Made by a program: the position numbers and the translations under genes
Shown: positions 1 to 6,102 of the stretch, in pieces
How positions within the stretch are numbered: the stretch's first letter is position 1
Layout of the letters: each line of letters starts with the position of its first letter
DNA from: Caryophanales bacterium
Lineage (GTDB): Bacteria; Bacillota_I; Bacilli_A; RFN20; CAG-826
DNA length: 24,646 bases
NCBI GenBank assembly: GCA_016280685.1
Contig: JAEEHE010000116.1
Span: 1-24,646 of the forward strand
Direction: 5' to 3'
The notes under the pieces: model-generated
Database searches by the model: none
Told to the model about the DNA's origin: nothing
Seen by the model: the letters and a program-made list of their open reading frames with translations, nothing else

Positions 1-1352
1 CATTTGACTGGTCCGAAACCGAAAATAATAAATTATTGTTTGAAATGACCGCGAAGTACGGAACTCCATATTTCTCCAACTATATCAATTCCGATATGGA
101 ACCAAGCGATGTGAGAAGTATGTGCTGCCGTTTAAGACTCGACTTAAGAGAATTAAGAAAGAAATCCGGTGGTTTCTTCGGTTCTGGCGAATCTACTGGC
201 TCAATCGGTGTCGTTACCATCAATATGCCAAGACTTGCCTATTTAGCGACTGACGAAGCTGATTTCTATCAAAGATTAGATCACATTATGGATATCTCTG
301 CCCGTTCCTTAAAGGTCAAGAGAAATACCGTTACCGCTTTATTAGAAGCCGGTTTATATCCATATACAAAGAGATATTTAGGTACCTTCAATAACCACTT
401 CTCCACAATCGGTTTAGTCGGTATGAACGAAGCTTGTTTAAATGCTCGTTGGTTAAAGAAGAACTTAACTCATCCAGAAAGCATTCAATTCACCAAAGAT
501 GTCCTCAATCACATGAGAACTAAACTTTCTGACTATCAAGAATTATATGGTGACTTATATAACTTAGAAGCCACACCAGCCGAATCTACCGCTTTCCGTT
601 TAGCCAAACATGATAAGGAAAAATATCCTGATATCATCACCGCTAACGATGAAGGTATGACTCCATACTACACCAATTCTTCTCACTTACCAGTGGGCTT
701 TACCGAAGATGTTTTTAAAGCCCTCGATATTCAAGATGGTTTACAAACCCTTTATACTTCTGGTACCGTTTTCCATTGCTTCTTAGGACAAAAATTACCA
801 TCCTGGAAATCCTGTATGAACTTCGTCCGTAAGATTGCGGAAAATTATCACATTCCTTATTACACAATGTCCCCCACATACAGTGTCTGTAAAGAACACG
901 GTTATTTAGTCGGTGAACAATTCGTCTGCCCACACTGCGGGCAAAAAACCGAAGTCTATTCCCGTATTACTGGCTATTATCGCCCATTACAGAACTGGAA
1001 TGATGGCAAGACTGCTGAATATCACGATCGTAAAGAATACGAGCCAGAAAACAGCCATTTGACACATACACTCAAGAACGATGTTTGTGAACAAGAAGAA
1101 AAAGTCAGTGACGAATCCTTAAACGAAATCTTATTATTCGCCACAAAGACATGTCCAAACTGTAAGATGGCTAAGATGCTTTTAGACAAAGCTGGCATTC
1201 ATTACACAGTTATCGATGCAGAAGATAACAAACAAATGACTTTAAAATACAAAGTCAACAAAGCTCCAACCCTTATCGTTCCAAACGAAAATGGTTATGA
1301 AGTCTTTGAAAACGCCTCTAACATCAAAGGTTACATAGAAAGCATTAACTAA
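1..1352 (+). CDS. nrdD: Anaerobic (class III) ribonucleoside-triphosphate reductase, 3' part, with C-terminal glutaredoxin-like domain
   Basis: Partial gene: the frame is open through the left edge, so the N-terminus (and any ATP-cone) lies outside. NrdD reduces ribonucleoside triphosphates to dNTPs under anaerobic conditions using a glycyl radical installed by NrdG. Visible family marks are EMTAKYGTPYFSNYINSD and MCCRLRLD near the start, a four-Cys zinc site (CKEHG then CPHCG), and the glycyl-radical loop SRITGYYRP, whose Gly is encoded at 972-974, followed by NWNDGK. Beyond the usual NrdD end the chain continues through a Glu-rich linker into about 80 residues of glutaredoxin/NrdH type, with the redox motif TCPNC and the cis-Pro stretch KAPTLIV. 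The trxB-like gene begins 2 bp downstream. I infer that the fused domain delivers electrons to the reductase. Identification is secure; the electron route is inference. Confidence 0.95.
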   Translation, partial: FDWSETENNKLLFEMTAKYGTPYFSNYINSDMEPSDVRSMCCRLRLDLRELRKKSGGFFGSGESTGSIGVVTINMPRLAYLATDEADFYQRLDHIMDISARSLKVKRNTVTALLEAGLYPYTKRYLGTFNNHFSTIGLVGMNEACLNARWLKKNLTHPESIQFTKDVLNHMRTKLSDYQELYGDLYNLEATPAESTAFRLAKHDKEKYPDIITANDEGMTPYYTNSSHLPVGFTEDVFKALDIQDGLQTLYTSGTVFHCFLGQKLPSWKSCMNFVRKIAENYHIPYYTMSPTYSVCKEHGYLVGEQFVCPHCGQKTEVYSRITGYYRPLQNWNDGKTAEYHDRKEYEPENSHLTHTLKNDVCEQEEKVSDESLNEILLFATKTCPNCKMAKMLLDKAGIHYTVIDAEDNKQMTLKYKVNKAPTLIVPNENGYEVFENASNIKGYIESIN

Positions 1353-1354
1353 TT

Positions 1355-2275
1355 ATGTACGATGTCATCATCATTGGTGGCGGTCCTGCCGGAATGGCGG
1401 TCGCTTTAAATACTCTTCGTAATGGACGCACCTGTCTCCTTCTTGAAAAGGAGAATTTTGGTGGTCAAATGGCGACCAGCCCCAAGTTAGAGAACATTCC
1501 TGGCATCAAAGCAATCTCCGGTTCCGAATACGCAGAACAAATGTTTGACCAAATAACCGATATGGGTGCGGAGTTCGAACTCGAAGATGTGGAAAGCGTC
1601 ACCAAAGAAGACGAGAAATTCATCGTAAAGACCAATTACAACACCTATGAATCATGGGTAGTCGTCCTCGCGAATGGATGTCATCATCGTAAGATGAATC
1701 TTCCTAACGAAGATAATCTCGTCGGTAAAGGCATCAGCTATTGTGCGGTCTGTGATGGGGCCTTCTATAAAGGCCAAGTCACGAATATCATCGGTGATGG
1801 TAATACCGCATTACAATATGCCTTATTATTAAGTAACTATTGTCCTGATGTTAATGTCTTCGCCTTATTCGATCATCTCTTCGGTGATCAAATCTTGCAG
1901 AAGAGAATTAATGACAATCCTCACATTCATGTGAGATATAATGTTTCTCTCCAAGAATTCATCGGTGAAGGAGAATTGCAAGGATTAAAGTTCTTCGATA
2001 AGAAAGAACAATCCGAATTCACTGTTGAAACGAATAATGTCTTCGTTGCCATTGGACAAATTCCCTGCAACAACCCATTCAAAGATTTAGTGGAATTAGA
2101 TGCAAGAGGATTTGTCATTACAAATGACAACATGGAAACTTCTTGCGCAGGTGTATACGCAGTCGGTGATACACGTGTGAAAGACATCAGACAAGTCGTT
2201 ACTGCCTTAGGTGATGCCAGTGTCGCAAGCGTCTATATCAATCGTTATATTCAATCTTTAAATAGAAATGATTAA
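1355..2275 (+). CDS. Thioredoxin-reductase-like flavoprotein, probable electron donor to NrdD-glutaredoxin
   Basis: A 306-residue protein of the low-molecular-weight thioredoxin reductase family. It shows the FAD fingerprint GGGPAG (8-13), the FGGQ motif (35-38), the redox disulfide CAVC (130-133) and the C-terminal FAD motif GVYAVGD. It starts 2 bp after nrdD with no Shine-Dalgarno of its own, so translation is probably coupled and the two proteins likely work together. The second dinucleotide domain reads IGDGNTALQ (from 146) instead of the usual GGGDSAxE, and the arginine-rich HRR motif that grips the NADPH 2'-phosphate is replaced by FALFDHLFGD. Loss of that motif suggests it does not use NADPH in the classical way; NADH, ferredoxin or another donor is possible. 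I leave the symbol empty because a housekeeping TrxB may exist elsewhere. Confidence 0.88.
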   Translation: MYDVIIIGGGPAGMAVALNTLRNGRTCLLLEKENFGGQMATSPKLENIPGIKAISGSEYAEQMFDQITDMGAEFELEDVESVTKEDEKFIVKTNYNTYESWVVVLANGCHHRKMNLPNEDNLVGKGISYCAVCDGAFYKGQVTNIIGDGNTALQYALLLSNYCPDVNVFALFDHLFGDQILQKRINDNPHIHVRYNVSLQEFIGEGELQGLKFFDKKEQSEFTVETNNVFVAIGQIPCNNPFKDLVELDARGFVITNDNMETSCAGVYAVGDTRVKDIRQVVTALGDASVASVYINRYIQSLNRND

Positions 2276-2300
2276 GAGGAGCAATCCTCTTTTTCTTTTT
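2274..2300 (+). terminator. Rho-independent terminator of nrdD-trxB-like operon
   Basis: Stem AAGAGGA / TCCTCTT with loop GCAA, followed by a T-rich run. It overlaps the stop codon of the flavoprotein gene. Confidence 0.85.
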
Positions 2301-2307
2301 CCTAAAA

Positions 2308-2336
2308 TATAAAATAAAAGAGGATTAATATCCTCT
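2308..2336 (-). terminator. Rho-independent terminator of nrdG
   Basis: Read on the minus strand: AGAGGAT, loop ATTA, ATCCTCT, then TTTATTTTATATTTT. The stem overlaps the nrdG stop codon. The two convergent genes therefore each have their own terminator in the 49-base gap, built from nearly the same stem sequence. Confidence 0.8.
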
Positions 2337-3011
2337 CAAATTAACTTCTTCGACGTACATCGATAATTCTTTTTGGAATGTTTTGGCCTTCTCTTCACTG
2401 ACCTCATGGAGGCCTTTTTTAATGCAGCTTTCTCTCTCCACAAACTTCTGTAGATATAAGCGTTTCGCTCCTTTGATGAGTTCACCCATTTGTTTAATAC
2501 TTTCTAAGTCATGGAACTCATCCACTAAGGTGGTACGGAATTCATAATTAATTCCGGAAGTCATTAAAAACTTGATGGTTTTTTTAATCTTATCTAAAGC
2601 GGGATTTGTTGTGCCGGTTGTTAAAGGATATAACGCTAAAGAGTTTTTGATATCCATCGCGACATAATCTATAAGATTATCTCTATATAATTCTTCAACG
2701 ATTTCCGGGTTAGTGCCATTAGTGTCTAATTTGACTAAAAAACCCAATTGCTTTAGTTGAATAATTTTCTCTTTTAAATCAGGCATCAAGGTTGGTTCTC
2801 CGCCAGAAACCACAACAGCGTCGATAAGTCCTTCGCGGCTCTTTAAATATGCAATGATATCTGCGAAAGGAATCGTTGTATTCGCTTCTAAAACCGTTGA
2901 TCCATTATGACAAAATGGGCAGCGAAAATTACAAGGCTTGCAGAAGAGAACGCAAGAGACCTTATCTTCATAATCTAATAATGAAAATTTATCGATACCT
3001 ACAAAATCCAT
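2325..3011 (-). CDS. nrdG: Anaerobic ribonucleotide reductase activating protein (radical SAM)
   Basis: A 228-residue radical SAM enzyme that uses a [4Fe-4S] cluster and S-adenosylmethionine to generate the glycyl radical on NrdD. The cluster motif C27-x3-C31-x2-C34 (CNFRCPFC) is intact, and VVSGGEPTL follows as the SAM-binding glycine motif. Length and the stand-alone layout without an extra ferredoxin domain fit the NrdG2/TIGR02495 type. It converges on nrdD-trxB-like rather than lying in the same operon. The start is fixed by a methionine before VGIDKFSLLDYEDK, where the family begins. There is no Shine-Dalgarno; a -10 element lies six bases upstream of the ATG, so the message may be leaderless. 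Confidence 0.93.
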   Translation of the reverse strand: MDFVGIDKFSLLDYEDKVSCVLFCKPCNFRCPFCHNGSTVLEANTTIPFADIIAYLKSREGLIDAVVVSGGEPTLMPDLKEKIIQLKQLGFLVKLDTNGTNPEIVEELYRDNLIDYVAMDIKNSLALYPLTTGTTNPALDKIKKTIKFLMTSGINYEFRTTLVDEFHDLESIKQMGELIKGAKRLYLQKFVERESCIKKGLHEVSEEKAKTFQKELSMYVEEVNLRGY

Positions 3012-3017
3012 AGCAAT

Positions 3018-3026
3018 ATATTAGCA
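3018..3026 (-). promoter_or_regulatory. Extended -10 promoter of nrdG, probably leaderless
   Basis: On the minus strand the sequence reads TGC-TAATAT, then ATTGCT, then the ATG. This is an extended -10 (TGn plus hexamer) with only six bases before the start codon, so transcription would begin at or next to the A of ATG. I see no convincing -35. Confidence 0.55.
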
Positions 3027-3085
3027 CAAAAAAAATAATAATTTTTATTTTCTAAGAAAATATTTTTATTCTGAAAAAAAATTTT

Positions 3086-3107
3086 AAGACAAAGTTGTCT
3101 TTTTTTC
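3086..3107. terminator. Short hairpin with T-run between nrdG promoter and small-peptide locus
   Basis: AAGACA, loop AAGT, TGTCTT, then a run of seven T on the plus strand; on the minus strand the hairpin is followed by AAAATTTTTTTT. It could insulate nrdG from the neighbouring locus in both directions. The stem is only 6 bp, so this is tentative. AAGACA could alternatively be a weak -35 paired with TATTAC at 3110-3115. Confidence 0.35.
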
Positions 3108-3161
3108 ACTATTACTAAGTAGAGGGGTTTTAAAAGAATCCTTCTCGTAGTTACGCATGGG

Positions 3162-3224
3162 CGCCTCCTATCTATGACCGATCGGGCCTTCGGGTTATAA
3201 CAGCTGTGGCCGGGAAGGAGGTGG
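3162..3224 (+). promoter_or_regulatory. GC-rich structured leader with anti-Shine-Dalgarno
   Basis: This stretch is clearly more GC-rich than the AT-rich gap around it. CCTCCT at 3164-3169 is exactly complementary to AGGAGG at 3216-3221 in the ribosome site of the small gene. Between them GGCC at 3185-3188 sits before a TTCG loop and GGTT, an apparent C(UUCG)G tetraloop hairpin, and GGCC at 3208-3211 offers an alternative partner. I read it as an RNA that hides its own ribosome site until refolded or processed. Confidence 0.6.
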
Positions 3225-3229
3225 TAAGT

Positions 3230-3295
3230 ATGGAACTAATATTAGCTTTCACACTTTTATTACTACTCATCCTTGTAGAAATAAAAAATAGGTAG
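3230..3295 (+). CDS. 21-residue hydrophobic peptide, candidate type I toxin
   Basis: A very short gene (ATG at 3230, TAG at 3293-3295). Its ribosome site AAGGAGGTGG (3215-3224), five bases before the ATG, is the strongest in the window. The peptide is one membrane-spanning stretch: MELILAF, then TLLLLLILV, then a charged tail EIKNR. That shape (short acidic/polar N-end, Leu/Ile-rich core, basic C-end) matches small type I toxins of Firmicutes and membrane microproteins in general. It is too hydrophobic for a soluble role and has no downstream cistron to act as leader for, since comEB has its own promoter. An antisense promoter, terminator and inverted repeat surround it. I cannot assign it to a named family such as Fst, TxpA or BsrG. 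Function is inference; that it is translated is very likely. Confidence 0.65.
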   Translation: MELILAFTLLLLLILVEIKNR

Positions 3296-3317
3296 TTAAC
3301 GACCAGTTAAAAACCTA
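3278..3317 (-). terminator. Terminator of the antisense RNA
   Basis: Minus-strand reading: TAGGT, internal loop, TTAAC, loop TGGTC, GTTAA, internal loop, ACCTA, then TTTTTTATTTC. This is a good intrinsic terminator for a minus-strand transcript and overlaps the last codons and stop of the small-peptide gene. On the plus strand the hairpin lacks a following T-run. Confidence 0.7.
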
Positions 3318-3338
3318 CCCATGCGTAACTTACGTTAC
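3280..3338 (-). ncRNA. Putative antisense antitoxin RNA, about 60 nt
   Basis: A consensus promoter (-35 at 3367-3372, -10 at 3345-3350) predicts a start near 3338, and the hairpin with T-run ends it near 3280. The RNA would be fully complementary to the 3' UTR and last few codons of the small-peptide message, including the 3' arm of the long-range stem. Its 5' end can form GTAAC-GTAA-GTTAC, a good kissing loop for antisense pairing. No ORF of note lies in it. Expression is predicted, not shown. Confidence 0.6.
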
Positions 3339-3344
3339 ATCTAT

Positions 3345-3372
3345 ATTATAGTATTTTTTATATAAAATTCAA
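3345..3372 (-). promoter_or_regulatory. Promoter of the antisense RNA
   Basis: Minus strand: TTGAAT (-35), 16-base spacer, TATAAT (-10). The -10 is a perfect match to the sigma-A consensus and the -35 matches at four of six. It points away from comEB and into the small-peptide gene, and there is no minus-strand protein gene for it to serve. Confidence 0.7.
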
Positions 3373-3383
3373 TAAACTTAGAG

Positions 3384-3416
3384 ACCGTAGTTATCGTGGA
3401 TTTATGGTTTTTCTTA
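3384..3416 (+). terminator. Probable terminator of the small-peptide mRNA
   Basis: ACCGTA at 3384-3389 pairs with TATGGT at 3403-3408 (one G-T pair), with a small inner ATC/GAT helix, followed by a T-rich tract. It would end a sense transcript after the 3' arm of the inverted repeat and the antisense promoter, leaving about 120 nt of 3' UTR. Confidence 0.5.
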
Positions 3417-3449
3417 ATTTTTATTTAAAAAATTATAGGCGTTTGCTAT

Positions 3450-3461
3450 TATAATTTTAAT
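3450..3461 (+). promoter_or_regulatory. -10 element of comEB, probably leaderless
   Basis: A perfect TATAAT is followed by TTTAAT and then the ATG, leaving six bases between -10 and start codon and no room for a Shine-Dalgarno. Just upstream, GCGTTTGCTA (3440-3449) is the same 10-mer found in the palindrome at the ZIP transporter promoter. Confidence 0.6.
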
Positions 3462-3941
3462 ATGATTAAAAGTAACATTTCCTGGGATGAATATTTTATG
3501 GGTATCGCCGTGCTCTCCGCGATGCGTAGTAAAGATCCCAACACCAAAGTGGGAGCGTGTATTGTTGACGAAAACAAAAAGGTTGTTTCTATTGGCTATA
3601 ACGGCATGCCAATGGGCTGTGATGAAAGCAAACTATCCTGGAATAAAGGAACAGGATTAGACAGTAAATACCTCTATGTTTGTCACGCGGAATTCAACGC
3701 TATTTTGAATACGAGAAATGGCACATCCGCTTTAAAAGGTTGTACAGTTTATGTCACGTTATTCCCCTGTAATGAATGTACTAAAGCTATCATTCAAACA
3801 GGCATTAAAGAAGTAGTCTATATTTCTAACAAATATGAAAATACTACCGAGACACAAGCTTCCTTAAGAATGCTTATACTCGCTGGAATTAAAATCAGAC
3901 ACTATGAGGGAAGAATTCCTACAATTGAATATGACAGTTAA
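3462..3941 (+). CDS. comEB: dCMP deaminase (ComEB/CMP-dCMP deaminase family)
   Basis: A 159-residue zinc-dependent deaminase converting dCMP to dUMP, the precursor for thymidylate synthesis. The catalytic zinc motif is complete: H75-A-E77 (VCHAEFNAI), with E77 as proton shuttle, and P-C103-N-E-C106. The N-terminal SWDEYFMGIAVLSAMRSKDP and GYNGMP are typical of the family. Its 3' end overlaps folD, so dUMP supply and methylene-THF supply appear to be co-expressed, which fits thymidylate biosynthesis. The start is chosen because SWDEYFM normally lies a few residues from the N-terminus. Transcription is probably leaderless from the TATAAT six bases upstream. The symbol follows Bacillus usage; a competence role is not implied. 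Confidence 0.93.
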   Translation: MIKSNISWDEYFMGIAVLSAMRSKDPNTKVGACIVDENKKVVSIGYNGMPMGCDESKLSWNKGTGLDSKYLYVCHAEFNAILNTRNGTSALKGCTVYVTLFPCNECTKAIIQTGIKEVVYISNKYENTTETQASLRMLILAGIKIRHYEGRIPTIEYDS

Positions 3942-4722
3942 AGAATACGTAAAACAAAGAAAAGAAGAAATTAAAGAGTTGGTTTCCAAAATGGAAAGGA
4001 AACCTTCTATTGCTATTGTCCAAGTCAACGAAGATGCCGGTAGCAATGCCTATGTCAAAGGCAAATTAAAAGATGCTGCTGAATTAGGCGTGGAAGCAGA
4101 ACTCATCAAACTTCCTTTAGATATTTCCCAGGAAGAATTATTAAAGGTCATTGATCAATTAAATAACGATGATATCCACGATGGATTTATCGTCCAAATG
4201 CCACTTCCCAAACAAATTAATGAAGAAACCATTAAACTCGCAGTTTCACCAAAGAAAGATGTCGATGGTTTCCACCCATTAAGTTCTTTATTACCATGTA
4301 CACCTAAAGGTATTCTCAATTATCTCAAATCCGAAGGTATCCAAATCCTCGGTAAGAATGCAGTTATCTTAGGTAGAAGTAATATCGTTGGTAAACCGAT
4401 GGCGAGAATCTTATTAAAAGAAAGCGCGAATGTCACAGTCTTACATAGTAAAACTACATTTGAAGATATGTATCGCTATATCGAAAATGCTGACATTATC
4501 GTCGTCGCAATCGGCAAACAACATTTCTTAGATAATAGATTCAAATATAAAGAAAGCGCTGCTATCATCGATGTCGGTATTTCAAGAGATGAAACTGGTT
4601 TACATGGTGATGCCTTACCAGATCTACCAGTTAAATTACAAACACCAGTCCCTGGTGGAGTCGGCCTACTTACCCGATTAGCGTTATATGAAAATCTATT
4701 AGAGATCGCAAGTAACAAATAA
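3931..4722 (+). CDS. folD: Bifunctional methylenetetrahydrofolate dehydrogenase / methenyltetrahydrofolate cyclohydrolase
   Basis: FolD interconverts 5,10-methylene-THF and 10-formyl-THF using NAD(P). From this start it has 263 residues. Family motifs appear in order: GSNAYVKGKLKDAAELG with the catalytic Tyr-x3-Lys, GFIVQMPLP, PKKDVDGFHP, the nucleotide-binding GRSNIVGKPMA, and the C-terminal TPVPGGVGLLT. I chose the ATG at 3931 (MTVKEYVKQR), which overlaps the comEB stop by 11 bases; an in-frame ATG at 3904 would add nine residues (MREEFLQLN) unlike the family. Neither start has a clear Shine-Dalgarno, so coupling to comEB translation is likely. The final motif reads GLLTR where most relatives have GPMT, a mild divergence. 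Confidence 0.93.
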   Translation: MTVKEYVKQRKEEIKELVSKMERKPSIAIVQVNEDAGSNAYVKGKLKDAAELGVEAELIKLPLDISQEELLKVIDQLNNDDIHDGFIVQMPLPKQINEETIKLAVSPKKDVDGFHPLSSLLPCTPKGILNYLKSEGIQILGKNAVILGRSNIVGKPMARILLKESANVTVLHSKTTFEDMYRYIENADIIVVAIGKQHFLDNRFKYKESAAIIDVGISRDETGLHGDALPDLPVKLQTPVPGGVGLLTRLALYENLLEIASNK

Positions 4723-4750
4723 AGGAGCAAATCACTGCTCCTTATTTTTT
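4722..4750. terminator. Bidirectional terminator between folD and the 77-residue gene
   Basis: AAGGAGCA, loop AATCAC, TGCTCCTT, then ATTTTTT on the plus side. The hairpin contains the stop codons of both convergent genes. The minus-side tail (TATTTG) is weaker. Confidence 0.8.
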
Positions 4751-4965
4751 AGTACAAATATCTTTTCTTCTGGAATATCGTTCACTATGATGGGACATTC
4801 TCCTCCGAGTTGGACATCATAGATAATTTTATTATCGTTATCTAATTTCACTTCATATATAATCGCAGGACATACTTCTCCACGATATTTGAATCGAACG
4901 GATTGCCCAATTTCATATTTATTACCAGTAACCACTATTTTCTTTTTCTTTTTAAATAAGCACAT
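4732..4965 (-). CDS. Small basic hypothetical protein, beta-rich (SH3/KOW-like)
   Basis: A 77-residue protein of unknown function. It opens with MCLFKKKKK, then has a pattern of short beta strands: YEIGQSVRFKYRGEVCPAIIYEV, KIIYDVQLGGECPIIV, and EEKIFVLKN. The 'GQSVRFKYRG' turn resembles small SH3/KOW barrels, but this is only a fold impression. It has a Shine-Dalgarno (AAAGGA, eight bases before the ATG) and a TATAAT at 4991-4996 on the minus strand, so it looks like a real monocistronic gene. It ends in TGA, one of the few non-TAA stops here, which supports TGA being a stop codon in this organism. Confidence 0.75.
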   Translation of the reverse strand: MCLFKKKKKIVVTGNKYEIGQSVRFKYRGEVCPAIIYEVKLDNDNKIIYDVQLGGECPIIVNDIPEEKIFVLKNKEQ

Positions 4966-4990
4966 TTAATTTAATCCTTTTATTACAAAT

Positions 4991-4996
4991 ATTATA
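4991..4996 (-). promoter_or_regulatory. -10 element of the 77-residue gene
   Basis: Perfect TATAAT on the minus strand, about 25 bases before the ATG; no clear -35 is seen. Confidence 0.45.
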
Positions 4997-5014
4997 AGAG
5001 GTTTATTGTATATA

Positions 5015-5054
5015 TAAGAAAGAAAAAACTCCAGATTTAATAACCTAGAGTTTT
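5015..5054 (-). terminator. Terminator of the metallophosphoesterase-membrane protein operon
   Basis: Minus strand: AAACTC-t-AG, loop, CT-g-GAGTTT, then TTTCTTTC. The opposed mismatched bases make a symmetric internal loop. It lies about 45 bases after the last stop codon. Confidence 0.7.
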
Positions 5055-5098
5055 ATTAATTTTGCTTGTTTTTTATGCAATTTCAGCGCAAAAACTGA

Positions 5099-6100
5099 TT
5101 ATTTTGCCTGTTTTTTCTTCGCTAATAAGCCTTTGATAAATGCGGTAATAGCAACGCCTAATGGAGTGAAGACCACCACTAATGTTGCGATATTAACACT
5201 CGCGGTAAAGGCGATTGGTAAGACACCGAAACCGACATTCGCGGGTCCATCAAGATTGAGGCCTAATGCCACAAAATAGAAAGCGGTAACTACTACGGAA
5301 ATAGCTAAGGCAACAATACCTAATGGTAATAAGAATTGATTTCTCTTTTCTTCCTTTAATTCATTGAAATAGAATTCCCACACCATTAAATATACTGGCG
5401 CGGTGAAATAGACCAATAATAAGGCGATAGAGAAGGCTAGATAACCATGTTGAAAATCGATGATGAATAAGCCCAAGAAGAATTCCGCAAAAGCGAAAGC
5501 GGAAACAACTGCCCATAAGGACATACCAACACCATATAAGCCTCTCGCTTTCTTCACTGTTGGGGCTCTAGATGGTAAGACAAAATTCAATTTCGCTTCG
5601 AATTTCTTTAAATAAAGAATTGCACAGACACCGATACAGACGAAGAGTAAGGAATATAGCATGACATCTAATGGATAAATCGCTGATGGAGCGCCTTCCA
5701 CTAAGGAGAGGAATCTACCGGCAAATCTCATGATTAAGATATAGAGAATATTAACTCCACCTAAAGCGATAACCACAATAGCTTTTCTAAAGCAGGATTT
5801 CTTTCTCTTTTCATCATCGTAGTTACGATAATAGGTATGGACTAATAATAAAGCCCAGAAGGTCATGAAGAATGTTAAGAAAATCGGTAATGATCTTCCT
5901 AAATCTCTAACCGCCATATCCGCACTACCAGAAACGATAGAACCGACGATATCGGCAAAGGGGAATAAGAAATTAATGAATGTAAAAGCGCTTAAGATGA
6001 AGAAGACAATAATCAAAATAGATGTGATCAAAGAAACTAATTTTTGTTTCTTATCAAATGAGGATAATAATAAATTATCTTTATTAAAGAAGTCTTTCAT
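5099..6100 (-). CDS. Polytopic membrane protein of unknown function
   Basis: A 333-residue protein with about eight or nine hydrophobic segments, for example LVSLITSILIIVFFILSAF near the N-end and VALAISVVVTAFYFVALGL near the C-end, finishing with a basic tail KKKQAK. I do not recognise a family. The start at 6100 (MKDFFNKDN) is preferred because GGAGG lies 11 bases upstream; an in-frame ATG at 6118 sits on top of that site. It begins 2 bases after the stop of the upstream metallophosphoesterase lipoprotein, so the two are cotranscribed and probably translationally coupled. That pairing hints at a shared cell-surface job, but the function is not determinable from sequence alone. Confidence 0.85.
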   Translation of the reverse strand: MKDFFNKDNLLLSSFDKKQKLVSLITSILIIVFFILSAFTFINFLFPFADIVGSIVSGSADMAVRDLGRSLPIFLTFFMTFWALLLVHTYYRNYDDEKRKKSCFRKAIVVIALGGVNILYILIMRFAGRFLSLVEGAPSAIYPLDVMLYSLLFVCIGVCAILYLKKFEAKLNFVLPSRAPTVKKARGLYGVGMSLWAVVSAFAFAEFFLGLFIIDFQHGYLAFSIALLLVYFTAPVYLMVWEFYFNELKEEKRNQFLLPLGIVALAISVVVTAFYFVALGLNLDGPANVGFGVLPIAFTASVNIATLVVVFTPLGVAITAFIKGLLAKKKQAK

Positions 6101-6102
6101 AA

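Larger units (their letters stand above)
3150..3329 (+). repeat. Terminal inverted repeat bracketing the small-peptide gene
   Basis: GTTACGCATGGG at 3150-3161 and its perfect reverse complement CCCATGCGTAAC at 3318-3329 flank the leader and the 21-codon gene. In a transcript spanning both arms this would make a 12-bp long-range stem joining the 5' leader to the 3' UTR, comparable to the fold-back elements known in hok-type toxin mRNAs. Twelve exact bases in this AT-rich gap are unlikely by chance. Confidence 0.8.

Noticed and set aside
3230..3295. Leader-peptide (attenuator) reading of the 21-codon gene
   Set aside because: No run of regulatory codons for one amino acid linked to a downstream operon; comEB has its own -10 element, and a likely terminator plus an opposing promoter separate the two.
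5058..5118. Near-identical copies of TTTTGCYTGTTTTTT, 44 bases apart, around the stop of the 333-residue membrane protein
   Set aside because: Only 15 bases, low complexity, and one copy is the coding sequence for KKKQAK; probably a small local duplication without function.
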